The notes under the pieces were generated by a model. It did not search any database. It saw nothing but the letters and a program-made list of their open reading frames with translations, and had not been told where the DNA came from. Position numbers and translations under genes: made by a program. Below, in pieces: positions 6,137-14,007 of a stretch of 16,954 nucleotides of DNA. Position 1 is the first letter of the stretch, and every line of letters starts with the position of its first letter. This DNA is from JABCPO02 sp052174015 (GTDB lineage Bacteria; Bacillota; Clostridia; TANB77; CAG-508), in the NCBI GenBank assembly GCA_052174015.1, contig JBQMXM010000021.1, positions 1 through 16,954 on the forward strand. Direction: 5' to 3'.

Positions 6137-9046
6137 TTACATTTGCTCATATATTTGCTTAAAGTTATTCCATTCTTTCTTACTTATTGTAACTACTGCA
6201 GAGAAATAGTCTTCCATTGATATCAACTTATTTTCACTTAATAAATCCATTATCATATTTGCTCTTTGTTCATTTAACTTATATTTTCTTTTAATATATG
6301 ATGTTGAAATTTCATCATCTAATACCATATCTTCTATTACATCCATAAAATATGGTTCATTTATAGTTATATCCATTATTTTTGAAACAAATTCTTTATC
6401 TATTTTCAATGTATTATTATTTATTTTAAATGAATTTCTTGCTTCTACTCTTTTTAATTCGTTTTCTGTTTCTTTTTGTTTTAATTCTTGAACCCTATTT
6501 AGAACACTACTATTTTTTGTCCCATCTGTATGTAACATTTCATCATTTTTATCATATTCAGGTATTGGTTCTTGATAAATTTCTCCAACTTCAATGCTTT
6601 CTATTGGTTTTGTTTCTTTCTCTTCAAATACAATATTTGAATCACCTGAATTTTTAAATCTTTCTTTTACTTCTTCCCATTGATACTGAGTAATTAAAAC
6701 TTCTCTACCTTTATTTCCTGATGCTTGGGAAACTATTCCCATTTGTTCCATTTCATCAATTAGTCTACCTGCTCTTGAATCACCTATTTTAAATTTTCGT
6801 CTTAAATAGCTGATTGATGCTTTTTGATCTATAACACAACGTTCTATTGCTTCTGTTAATAACTCGTCTTTATCATTTGGATTATCTGTATCAGTAATAT
6901 TGTCTTTCTTACTTCCCATTCCTTTTTCTATTTCTTGTTCTATTTTATTTGAAGTTTCTGAAATATCTTTTCTCTTAATATATTCTACAATTTCTGTAAT
7001 TTCTTCTTCTGATACAAAAGCTCCTTGTACTCTCGTAAATTTACTTGAACCTGCAGGTGCATATAACATATCTCCTTTTCCAAGTAATTTTTCTGCTCCT
7101 GCTGAATCTAATATTGTTCTTGAATCTACAATTGAAGATACTGCAAAAGCTATTCTTGATGGTACATTTGCTTTAATTAATCCTGTAATTACATCTACAG
7201 ATGGTCTTTGTGTAGCAATTACTAAATGCATACCTGCAGCTCTTCCCATTTGTGCTAATCTACAAATAGAGTCTTCTACTTCTTTAGCTGCAACCATCAT
7301 TAAATCTGCAAGCTCATCTATTAATATAATTATTTTAGGCATTCTTTCTGGTTTTTCTTTTTTCTTATTATATCCGTCAATATCTTTAACCCTTATTTCT
7401 GCAAACTTATTATATCTTTTCATCATTTCTTGTACAGCCCATTTTAATGCAGCTGATGCTTTAAGTGGTTCTGTAATTACTGGTATTAATAAGTGTGGTA
7501 TTTGATTATATATTGATAGTTCTACTACTTTTGGATCTACCATTAAAAATTTAACTTCGTTTGGATCTGACTTATATAATATACTTGTTACTATAGAATT
7601 TATACACACAGATTTACCTGAACCTGTTGAACCTGCAACTAATAAGTGTGGCATTTTATATACATCTGCTATTACATTATTTCCACCTACACCTTTTCCA
7701 AGTGCAAATGATATTTTTGATTTATGTTCTCTAAAATCATCTGTATCTAATACATCTCTTAATGTAACTGATTCTCTTTTTTCATTTGGAACTTCTATAC
7801 CTACTGCTTGTTTACCAGGTATTGGTGCTTCTATTCTAATTGTTTCTGCTGCTAAATTTAATGCTATATCATCTGCTAAATTTGAAATTCTACTAACCTT
7901 TACTCCTTGTGCAGGTTTAAGTTCATATCTAGTAATTGTTGGGCCAACAGATACATCAGTTACTTTTGCTGATACTCCAAAAGAATATAATGTTTTTTGT
8001 AATAGGTTTGCTGTATTTTCTATCATGCTTTTTGAAGCACGTACATTAAGTTTTTTACCTACTGTAAGTAAATCTAATGGTGGATATTGATAATCATAGT
8101 CTTCATATTTAATATCATCTGTATCTAAATGCATTACTTCTTCTGTTTTAGATGGAGCTTGTTTTTGTTTTTCTGTAAATATTGCTTCCCCTATTTTTTC
8201 AACCTTATTATTTTCCATTTCATCATATACAAATCTTTGTGGTTCTAAATCTTTTTCGTCTTTTCTATTTATTACTTTTTGTACATCTAATACTTCTCCA
8301 CTACTTTGAGGACTACTATCTCCTGAAAAATCCATAATATTATCTTTTGGAATCACCGTTGTTTTTTTGCCAAATAATGTACTTAGCAAACTACTTTTAT
8401 TTTTATCTTTTGGTGTATTTTGGACATATTTTGGTGGTTCTTTAAGTTTCTTTTCATCTTTTAAAGCTTTTTTCATCTCTCTTTGTGCTTCAAACTCATC
8501 AATTGTATTAATCATATATGTTGCTGGACTTACTCCCATAGTTATAATTGTTAATATAAGTGTTAAACATATTATGATTAATGTTGCTCCAAGTTCTCCA
8601 AGCCAACTTACAAACATTAACGCTATAAGAGTACCTATGTATCCTCCACCTTTTCCAACAACTCCTAAATCATAACCTTGTTGTAACATTTTATCAAATT
8701 CACCATTTCTTTGAAGTTCTCCTGTTGATATATAGTATATTGAAAACAATGATGATAAAAGCGAAAAGATAAGAAAAAATTCTAACATTTTAGTAATTCT
8801 CTCATTCTTATTTTCTCTTAATATAATTATACTTAAAACTAAACTACCAAATGGTAATAAGTATTTTATTGGACCAAATATACCTGATAATATAGGGTCT
8901 AAATTTTGATGTAATGGGCCTTTAAAACCATATACCATTATAAATAAAAGTACAGTTATGATTAGCATAAACATAAAAGTTAAATCTAGTTTACTAACTT
9001 TCTTGTTCTTACTATTATTACTTTTTCTTCCTCTCTTTTGTGCCAC
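6137..9046 (-). CDS. ftsK: FtsK/SpoIIIE-family DNA translocase with a second gamma-like domain
   Basis: 969 residues; family members in Firmicutes are usually about 750-850. It pumps chromosomal DNA through the closing septum. Order: a basic N-terminus; about four membrane helices (roughly 21-41, 58-77, 88-106, 136-170); a charged linker; the RecA-like motor with Walker A GSTGSGKS (472-479), Walker B IIILIDELADLM (572-583), QMGRAAGMHLVIATQRP (599-615) and an SRIAF motif (630-634); then the gamma winged helix at about 728-793 that reads polar DNA sequences. The usual protein ends there. Here an acidic linker (794-890) and a further ~65 residues (898-962) follow, which align without gaps to the first gamma unit over 44 positions. 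Start is GTG 9046, with AAGG six bases upstream. It is last in a probable operon, 26 bases after the coiled-coil gene. Sporulation (SpoIIIE) versus division (FtsK) use cannot be told from sequence. Confidence 0.95.
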   Translation of the reverse strand: MAQKRGRKSNNSKNKKVSKLDLTFMFMLIITVLLFIMVYGFKGPLHQNLDPILSGIFGPIKYLLPFGSLVLSIIILRENKNERITKMLEFFLIFSLLSSLFSIYYISTGELQRNGEFDKMLQQGYDLGVVGKGGGYIGTLIALMFVSWLGELGATLIIICLTLILTIITMGVSPATYMINTIDEFEAQREMKKALKDEKKLKEPPKYVQNTPKDKNKSSLLSTLFGKKTTVIPKDNIMDFSGDSSPQSSGEVLDVQKVINRKDEKDLEPQRFVYDEMENNKVEKIGEAIFTEKQKQAPSKTEEVMHLDTDDIKYEDYDYQYPPLDLLTVGKKLNVRASKSMIENTANLLQKTLYSFGVSAKVTDVSVGPTITRYELKPAQGVKVSRISNLADDIALNLAAETIRIEAPIPGKQAVGIEVPNEKRESVTLRDVLDTDDFREHKSKISFALGKGVGGNNVIADVYKMPHLLVAGSTGSGKSVCINSIVTSILYKSDPNEVKFLMVDPKVVELSIYNQIPHLLIPVITEPLKASAALKWAVQEMMKRYNKFAEIRVKDIDGYNKKKEKPERMPKIIILIDELADLMMVAAKEVEDSICRLAQMGRAAGMHLVIATQRPSVDVITGLIKANVPSRIAFAVSSIVDSRTILDSAGAEKLLGKGDMLYAPAGSSKFTRVQGAFVSEEEITEIVEYIKRKDISETSNKIEQEIEKGMGSKKDNITDTDNPNDKDELLTEAIERCVIDQKASISYLRRKFKIGDSRAGRLIDEMEQMGIVSQASGNKGREVLITQYQWEEVKERFKNSGDSNIVFEEKETKPIESIEVGEIYQEPIPEYDKNDEMLHTDGTKNSSVLNRVQELKQKETENELKRVEARNSFKINNNTLKIDKEFVSKIMDITINEPYFMDVIEDMVLDDEISTSYIKRKYKLNEQRANMIMDLLSENKLISMEDYFSAVVTISKKEWNNFKQIYEQM

Positions 9047-9072
9047 GACTTACCTTCCTGAAAATATTTATA

Positions 9073-9555
9073 TTATTTTTTTAGTTCTCTTCTATCTTGT
9101 TTTAATTTTTCTAAAGTTTCTTCTAATATTTCTGATTGCATTTCAAATTTTGATATTATTTCTAAAATACTTCTTTCTGCATCTGCTAATTTTGAATCTG
9201 CATAATCTCTTGTTGCATCACTTATATCTCTTGATTGTAGTTTAGCATCTTCTATTATTTCTAGACTTTTTTCTTCTGCTTTTTTAGTAATTTCATGTTC
9301 ATCTATCATTTCTATTATTCTTTTTTCTGCTATTTTAACAATGTCTTGTGCTTCTTTATTAGCTTCTTGTAATATTCTTGTTCTTTCATCTGTAATCCAT
9401 TGTGCCTTTTTAATTTCTTCTGGCAATTTTTCTTTAATTACTGATATAATATCTAAAACTTCTTCTTGATTTATTAAAGTTTTATGTACTAATGGTATTT
9501 CTTTTCCTTCAGTTATTATTTCTTGTAATGTTTCTAAAAGTTCTAAAACTTCCAT
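9073..9555 (-). CDS. Coiled-coil protein (V-type ATPase subunit/DivIVA-like helix), 160 residues
   Basis: Almost the whole protein is predicted helical coiled coil, rich in Glu, Lys, Ile and Ala, from about residue 28 to the end (RTRILQEANKEAQDIVKIAE, then EKSLEIIEDAKLQSRDIS). Such sequences are often auto-annotated as ATP synthase subunit B/H or simply ATPase. No membrane anchor, catalytic motif or other ATPase subunits are present here, so that label should not be trusted. From memory, a similar helical protein sits beside rsmD and coaD in many Clostridia; here it follows rsmD directly with a 143-base gap. AAGGAG lies five bases before ATG 9555. It precedes ftsK by 26 bases and is probably co-transcribed. 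A structural or envelope-associated role is a guess. Confidence 0.85.
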   Translation of the reverse strand: MEVLELLETLQEIITEGKEIPLVHKTLINQEEVLDIISVIKEKLPEEIKKAQWITDERTRILQEANKEAQDIVKIAEKRIIEMIDEHEITKKAEEKSLEIIEDAKLQSRDISDATRDYADSKLADAERSILEIISKFEMQSEILEETLEKLKQDRRELKK

Positions 9556-9698
9556 ATATTCTCCTTAATACTTTCTTTTTCTTTTTTAACATCTGTATTT
9601 ATTAAGTATACTATATTACTTAACCTAATTGCTATATACATTATCATATTATTACATTAATGTTATTTATTCAATATATAATATAAATAATATATATA

Positions 9699-10280
9699 TT
9701 ATAATATATTAGCTACAATTAATACATTAATTCTGCCCATTTTTTTTTGTTTTAATATTGTTAAATTGTACTTATTAATTATTTCAATTATTTTCAATAA
9801 TTTTTGCTCATCATCTGTTTCATAATATATAATTCCATTTTCAGATAATAGTTTTCTATCTAATATATATTCAACTACTTTTGATATATCTTGATTAAAT
9901 GGTGGATCTAAAAAGAATAAATCAGCTTTATTATCTTCTTGTTTTAATTTGTTTAAATATGTATTTGCATCCATATTATATATATTGATTTTAGATTTAT
10001 CTAAATTTTTTAAATTATCTATATTTACATTTATTATATTATATGCTTCTGTATTTTTATCTACAAAATCTACATTTCTGCTTCCCCTACTTATACATTC
10101 TATTCCAAGTGCTCCACTTCCGGCATATAAATCTACTACTTTTTCTAATTCTTCAAAATATATATAGTTGTTTAAAATATTAAATACTGTTTCTTTAATT
10201 CTATCTAATGTTGGTCTTGTATTATCTCCTGTCATACATTTAAGTGGTATTTTTTGGTACTTTCCTGAAATAATTCTCAT
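9699..10280 (-). CDS. rsmD: 16S rRNA (guanine966-N2)-methyltransferase RsmD
   Basis: 193 residues, the usual length. Class I methyltransferase that uses S-adenosylmethionine to methylate G966 of 16S rRNA in the 30S subunit. Visible motifs: the RsmD-type start MRIISGKYQKIPL; TRPTLDRIKETVFN (21-34), diagnostic for the family; the cofactor loop VVDLYAGSGALGIE (48-61); DFVDKN (71-76), holding the acidic residue that binds the ribose; and catalytic LDPPF (124-128). GGGG lies five bases upstream of ATG 10280, and the gene follows the Nudix gene by 18 bases, so the two are co-transcribed. coaD, its common neighbour in Firmicutes, is absent from this window. Confidence 0.95.
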   Translation of the reverse strand: MRIISGKYQKIPLKCMTGDNTRPTLDRIKETVFNILNNYIYFEELEKVVDLYAGSGALGIECISRGSRNVDFVDKNTEAYNIINVNIDNLKNLDKSKINIYNMDANTYLNKLKQEDNKADLFFLDPPFNQDISKVVEYILDRKLLSENGIIYYETDDEQKLLKIIEIINKYNLTILKQKKMGRINVLIVANIL

Positions 10281-10298
10281 CTAATCCCCATTTTCTAT

Positions 10299-11159
10299 TT
10301 ATTGATTTATTTTTTTATTTTTATTTTTATTTTTCTTATAGAAAAAGTTATTTTTATTTTTCATATTTTGACTTGTTTCTTTTTTATTTAAATTTATATT
10401 ATTTGTTTTTTTATCTATATTATCTTCTTTAAATCTATTTTCTATAATTTTATTTTTAACTTCTTTTTGTTTATTTTTTTGATTATTTTTATCTATAATT
10501 CTTTTTTCTACTTTTACTTTAGTATCTGTATTTAAATATTTATTTTGTTTATTATATTTCAACTTATTTTTTGTTTTACTAAGTTTATTATTTATATTTT
10601 TTTTATTACTATCTAATTTTACTACACCCTTATTCATATTTTTAGATTTGGCTTGTGTTTGTATTTTCTTTCTTCTTGGATGTTCTATTATTTTTTTAAC
10701 TTCATCTACTTTTCTTTCTTTTGTTTTACCTATTATATAATCAAAATCATTTATAATTTCTCTTTTTAAATTTACAGGTACTAATTTTATAGTTTTTAAT
10801 TTTTCATAACTTACTATTTCAGGAATATACCTACCATACTTGTTATAGTCTACATCCTGAAATTCTTCACCTTCTCCTGTTCCAAATTTACCTGATACAT
10901 ATTTACCCAAAAATATGTATTGCATTCTTCTAATTGTACTAACTTTATATAATAGTTTTTTTACTCTAATATTTATTCCTAATTCTTCATATATTTCTCT
11001 TATTGTAGTCTGCTGCATTGTCTCATTTTCTTCTTTTCCACCACCAGGTATGGTATAATACACTTGCTTGTTTTTTCCATAGCCTCTTTCTCTTCTCATT
11101 AGAATTATATTATTTTTAAATGGTATTATTGCAGCTCCTCTATCTGGCCATCTTTCCAT
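10299..11159 (-). CDS. Nudix hydrolase with a long Lys/Asn-rich C-terminal tail
   Basis: Residues 1-155 form a Nudix domain that hydrolyses a nucleoside diphosphate linked to another group. The Nudix box matches the G-x5-E-x7-REUxEExGU pattern exactly: G40, E46, R54, E55, E58, E59, G61, I62, so metal binding should be intact. MERWPDRGAAIIPFKNNIILMRRERG resembles bacterial Nudix proteins of unknown substrate. Residues 161-286 are unusual: 37 Lys and 28 Asn in 126 positions, almost no aromatics except near the end (NNFFYKKNK), so disordered and strongly basic, which could bind RNA or ribosomes. AAAGGT is five bases before ATG 11159, and a promoter lies about 30 bases upstream. It heads a probable operon with rsmD. 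The low-complexity reading frame is intact, so the tail is likely translated. Confidence 0.88.
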   Translation of the reverse strand: MERWPDRGAAIIPFKNNIILMRRERGYGKNKQVYYTIPGGGKEENETMQQTTIREIYEELGINIRVKKLLYKVSTIRRMQYIFLGKYVSGKFGTGEGEEFQDVDYNKYGRYIPEIVSYEKLKTIKLVPVNLKREIINDFDYIIGKTKERKVDEVKKIIEHPRRKKIQTQAKSKNMNKGVVKLDSNKKNINNKLSKTKNKLKYNKQNKYLNTDTKVKVEKRIIDKNNQKNKQKEVKNKIIENRFKEDNIDKKTNNINLNKKETSQNMKNKNNFFYKKNKNKNKKINQ

Positions 11160-11189
11160 ATTCTACCTTTCTTTTACTTTACTAAATAT

Positions 11190-11218
11190 ATAATATACTT
11201 TTTATGTTCTTTTTTCAA
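11190..11218 (-). promoter_or_regulatory. Sigma-A promoter of the Nudix-rsmD operon
   Basis: TTGAAA (11213-11218), a 17-base spacer and TATTAT (11190-11195) on the minus strand. Predicted start near 11183, about 24 bases before ATG 11159. Confidence 0.7.
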
Positions 11219-11257
11219 CTAATATACAAATATTAAACATAAATGTAAATAACTAGT

Positions 11258-11287
11258 AAAAAAGGTGCTATATTTAACACCTTTTTT
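11258..11287 (-). terminator. Intrinsic terminator, possibly bidirectional
   Basis: Arms 11278-11287 and 11258-11267 form a 10-base-pair stem (GGTG/CACC core flanked by A and T runs) that extends inward by about three weak pairs. On the minus strand the stem ends in six T. It lies about 200 bases past the stop of the 131-residue gene and 40 bases before the Nudix promoter. The rest of the 325-base gap (11160-11484) is AT-rich with a short direct repeat (TATATAAACTA-like, near 11400) and no gene I can support. Confidence 0.7.
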
Positions 11288-11484
11288 ATTTTTTATTTTT
11301 CTTTTTACCTTTTTTATTATTCTTTTTTTACTTTTTCACTTTTCAAAATTTCAATTCTCAAAATATTGTTTTTAATTAAATATATATTTTGTATATAGTT
11401 TATATATAGTTTATACATACTTTATATATATTTTTTATCATCATTATCTAATCTTTTATCATTAACTAATAATATTAATTAATT

Positions 11485-11880
11485 CTAATTAAGATATGTG
11501 AAAAATATTTCTACTCCTTTTTTTATCTCTTGTATTTCTCTAAACGAAAATAATTGAATAAATTCTAATATCTCTGTTTCTTTTGGATTTTGTTTTTCTA
11601 TTTTTTCTACTGCATATATTCCTTTATACCTTATATTATTAAAAGAAAAATCCTCTAATCTTCTTAGTCTGAACTTAAACATAGGTAGACATTCTAGGCT
11701 AAAAGGAATATTTTTTTCTTCTAAATATTTGCTGTCATTATTAAACTTTTTAAAGTTTTCTAATGAATTTAGAAATAATTTAACTTTTTTAGTTTGATTA
11801 AGTTCTTGTTTTTCTTCTTCTGTTAAATTCAAGTTTTTTAATAATTCTTTACTTAAATTTAAAGCTCTTGTAACACCCAT
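11485..11880 (-). CDS. Hypothetical protein, 131 residues
   Basis: I do not recognise this protein. It has a very good ribosome binding site (AGGAGG, eight bases before ATG 11880). The first ~55 residues are helical and charged (SKELLKNLNLTEEEKQELNQ); the middle is more beta-like, with basic and aromatic residues (CLPMFKFRLRRLEDFSFNNIRYKGIYAVEK, about 64-93); the end is helical (EIQEIKKGVEIFFTYLN). No signal peptide, membrane helix or metal motif is seen. It lies 121 bases after the membrane-anchored protein gene, separated by a hairpin terminator, and is followed by a terminator about 200 bases downstream. A TATAAT near 11920 could be its -10 box, but I see no good -35 partner. Confidence 0.75.
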   Translation of the reverse strand: MGVTRALNLSKELLKNLNLTEEEKQELNQTKKVKLFLNSLENFKKFNNDSKYLEEKNIPFSLECLPMFKFRLRRLEDFSFNNIRYKGIYAVEKIEKQNPKETEILEFIQLFSFREIQEIKKGVEIFFTYLN

Positions 11881-11943
11881 ATCTTTAACCTCCTAACAAA
11901 AAAACTGTTTTTGTCATTATATTATTGTAACTTATATATCTAT

Positions 11944-11974
11944 AAAATGAAATACATACTCAAAAAGTATGTAT
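11944..11974 (-). terminator. Hairpin terminator after the membrane-anchored protein gene
   Basis: A perfect 9-base-pair stem (arms 11966-11974 and 11952-11960) with a five-base loop, followed on the minus strand by TTCATTTTAT. The T run is broken, so termination may be partial and some transcripts could continue into the 131-residue gene. Confidence 0.6.
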
Positions 11975-12001
11975 ATTTAATTCGTAATATATTTTATTAT
12001 A

Positions 12002-12691
12002 TTATTCTTTATATGTCAATACACCTAATAATTCATTTGTTTCATATTTACTATATACAGGTTTATATATTTTAAATGTTAATAAATTTAATGTTGAATT
12101 ATATTTGTTTTTAAATTCTTCTCTATTTTCTTTTAATTTATCATCAAATATTGTTTTTGTTTCTCCGGGTTTAATTACTAATTTTACCTTTTTTTCATTT
12201 AATTCTTTATTTTGACTATATACTTGATTTTTATCTGGATCTATATAGTTAATTGTATTATCTAAAAAATATTCTTTTGAACCTTCATTTTTAATAATAT
12301 ATTCTATCCTATTTTTTTCATTATTTACTGTAAAATCTACGATTCTTAAATCTTTAACTTCTTTTTTATCTTCTATAAATTTATTGATATTCTTATTGTT
12401 ATCTAATAGTTTTTCTTGTTTTTCTTCTAATTCTTTTTTTCCTAATTTACTATCATCATTGTGTATATCTAAAAAATTAGATGCTTCTTTTTTTTCTGTT
12501 TTTGTTTTATCTACTGTATCTTTGCTGTTTTCTTTATCTTGCACATTATTACTACTATCTTCTTTTTGAGCATCTACACTTTTAACTTGTACCTGTTGTC
12601 TCTCTTCTTCCTTTTTATTAAAGTCATATATTAATACTGATAATACACCTATAATTATTATTAATCCAAATACTGTTATAACTTTTTTCAT
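12002..12691 (-). CDS. Membrane-anchored extracytoplasmic protein, FxLYD-like domain, 229 residues
   Basis: Residues 4-23 form one membrane helix after a short basic start (MKK), with no lipobox Cys, so it is a single-pass protein with its bulk outside the membrane. Residues 24-110 are a charged Lys/Glu/Asp/Ser-rich spacer, probably disordered and wall-spanning. Residues 115-229 form a beta-rich domain: RIVDFTVNN, a turn with YIDPDKNQVYS (149-159) and VIKPGETKTIF (172-182), which resembles small Ig-like FxLYD domains of Firmicutes. That domain call is tentative. AAAGGGG lies six bases before ATG 12691. It follows the Wzy-like gene by 119 bases with its own candidate promoter, so it need not belong to the polysaccharide operon. 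Function unknown. Confidence 0.82.
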   Translation of the reverse strand: MKKVITVFGLIIIIGVLSVLIYDFNKKEEERQQVQVKSVDAQKEDSSNNVQDKENSKDTVDKTKTEKKEASNFLDIHNDDSKLGKKELEEKQEKLLDNNKNINKFIEDKKEVKDLRIVDFTVNNEKNRIEYIIKNEGSKEYFLDNTINYIDPDKNQVYSQNKELNEKKVKLVIKPGETKTIFDDKLKENREEFKNKYNSTLNLLTFKIYKPVYSKYETNELLGVLTYKE

Positions 12692-12732
12692 AATTAACCC
12701 CTTTATTTGTTTTATTTTATAATCTTAAATAC

Positions 12733-12761
12733 ATTATATACTATTAAATTTATAATTTTAA
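12733..12761 (-). promoter_or_regulatory. Candidate promoter of the membrane-anchored protein gene
   Basis: A perfect TATAAT (12733-12738) with a 17-base spacer to a weak -35, TTAAAA (12756-12761), on the minus strand. Predicted start near 12726. The AT-rich background makes the -35 uncertain. Confidence 0.4.
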
Positions 12762-12810
12762 CCTTTATTGCAATATTTCTTCTTTTATTTCCATTATTTT
12801 TAATTATTTA

Positions 12811-14007
12811 TTATTTTTTTATTAACCTAATATTATGCTTACCACGTAAATCTGATAATAATAATGAAATAAATAAAATTTGAATTCCAAATATTGCATT
12901 TAAACCTATTACTTCTGTTATCCCATATAAATACCAAAATATCAATACTATTTTATCTTTATTATCTAAATATTTATTTAATCTTATAAATGAAAATACA
13001 AGTAATAAATACCAGAATATACCTATATTGAAAAATAACATTGTATACATAGAGTCAAATGTAAAATTAGTTACATGCCAAACTTTTTCCCATGTTACAT
13101 TCCCATATTTTATAAATTGTCCTAAAAAAGTGTTACCATAATGTAATAATCCATATCCTCCATAGTGAATTCTTCCTGTTAAAATATCATCTATAGCTAG
13201 CACTAATCTTGACCTTTCATTTGAAAATGTATATTTATATACTATAATATACATAATAACGCCTATAACTATATATAAGTATTTTGATAATATATTCAAT
13301 ATTAATCCTAGAATTTTTCTAAATTTTTTTCTTTTTATATTTTTATCTAATATCAACATAAGTAATAATAATATTGATACTAAATACAATGTTCTAGTAT
13401 TAGTTATATAATATAAAATTGTTTGAATTGCAAATATTAGTACAAAATATATATTGTGTAATTTTTCATAATATAACCAAATTGCAATAATTATCAAGTT
13501 ATTAATTATTGATGAAAAAACATTAACATTTAAAAAACCAAAGTTAAAATATGATCCTCCACGTCTAAGCGTGTACAAGTCTTCTGTTACATTTAATGAT
13601 AACATTATTAAAGAAAATATGATGGTTATTATTGTTATTACTAATTCTATTTTAAATATTGTTTTTATAGATTGTCTAAGATTATCTTTATCTATATTAA
13701 TAATTAATAAAATTGTAGTTAAATACCAATAATTTTTTATTACATATGATGTATATATACTCACTCCCAATAATAAACCAGATATTATTATTTTTTTAAT
13801 ATTTGTATTTTTAGTTATAAATTCTAAAGCTAAAAATATATATGCAATTAAAATCATAATATTTTGTACATTTTTTGGTAAGTCAAAATATATTGTTGCT
13901 GAAGTAATCATTTTAAATGTTAATAATATTAAAGCTATTTTTAAAAAATTCAGCTTATACGTTTTTAAATTTGTTATAAAATTACTCAAATTACTTGTTG
14001 TTTTCAT
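12811..14007 (-). CDS. Wzy-like polysaccharide polymerase / O-antigen ligase-type membrane protein
   Basis: A 398-residue polytopic membrane protein with about ten hydrophobic segments spread from residue 22 to 385. This layout, plus RGGSYFNFGFLNVNVF (149-164) before a central helix and a large external loop with SRLVLAIDDILTGRI (266-280) and FDSMYTMLFFNIGI (317-330), is typical of Wzy-type polymerases that join lipid-linked repeat units at the outer face of the membrane. Arginines in these two loops (149, 265, 267, 279) are the sort of residues implicated in Wzy function. It overlaps the GT32 gene by 17 bases and is probably translationally coupled (GAGG ten bases upstream of ATG 14007). Placed last of the visible polysaccharide genes. 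Family members diverge strongly, so the exact linkage made is unknown. Confidence 0.85.
   Translation of the reverse strand: MKTTSNLSNFITNLKTYKLNFLKIALILLTFKMITSATIYFDLPKNVQNIMILIAYIFLALEFITKNTNIKKIIISGLLLGVSIYTSYVIKNYWYLTTILLIINIDKDNLRQSIKTIFKIELVITIITIIFSLIMLSLNVTEDLYTLRRGGSYFNFGFLNVNVFSSIINNLIIIAIWLYYEKLHNIYFVLIFAIQTILYYITNTRTLYLVSILLLLMLILDKNIKRKKFRKILGLILNILSKYLYIVIGVIMYIIVYKYTFSNERSRLVLAIDDILTGRIHYGGYGLLHYGNTFLGQFIKYGNVTWEKVWHVTNFTFDSMYTMLFFNIGIFWYLLLVFSFIRLNKYLDNKDKIVLIFWYLYGITEVIGLNAIFGIQILFISLLLSDLRGKHNIRLIKK

Noticed and set aside
6900..7505. A 201-codon open frame on the plus strand inside ftsK
   Set aside because: It lies wholly opposite the conserved FtsK motor region, has low-complexity hydrophobic content created by the reverse complement of AT-rich codons, and has no ribosome binding site. 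The same applies to the plus-strand frames at 891-1082, 3957-4313, 5740-6000, 6430-6657, 8367-8675, 8958-9245, 9949-10167, 12384-12569, 14554-14736 and 14821-15027.
9073..9555. Annotation as ATP synthase subunit B or H
   Set aside because: Only coiled-coil similarity supports it: no membrane anchor and no other ATPase genes are nearby.
9661..9712. AT-rich dyad after rsmD as a terminator
   Set aside because: The alternating TATA sequence pairs with itself in many ways, has no GC core and no T-tract.
11290..11484. Short frames and TATATAAACTA-type direct repeats in the gap
   Set aside because: The longest minus-strand frame that I found is about 14 codons without a ribosome binding site. The repeats are short, AT-only apart from single C bases, and likely chance.
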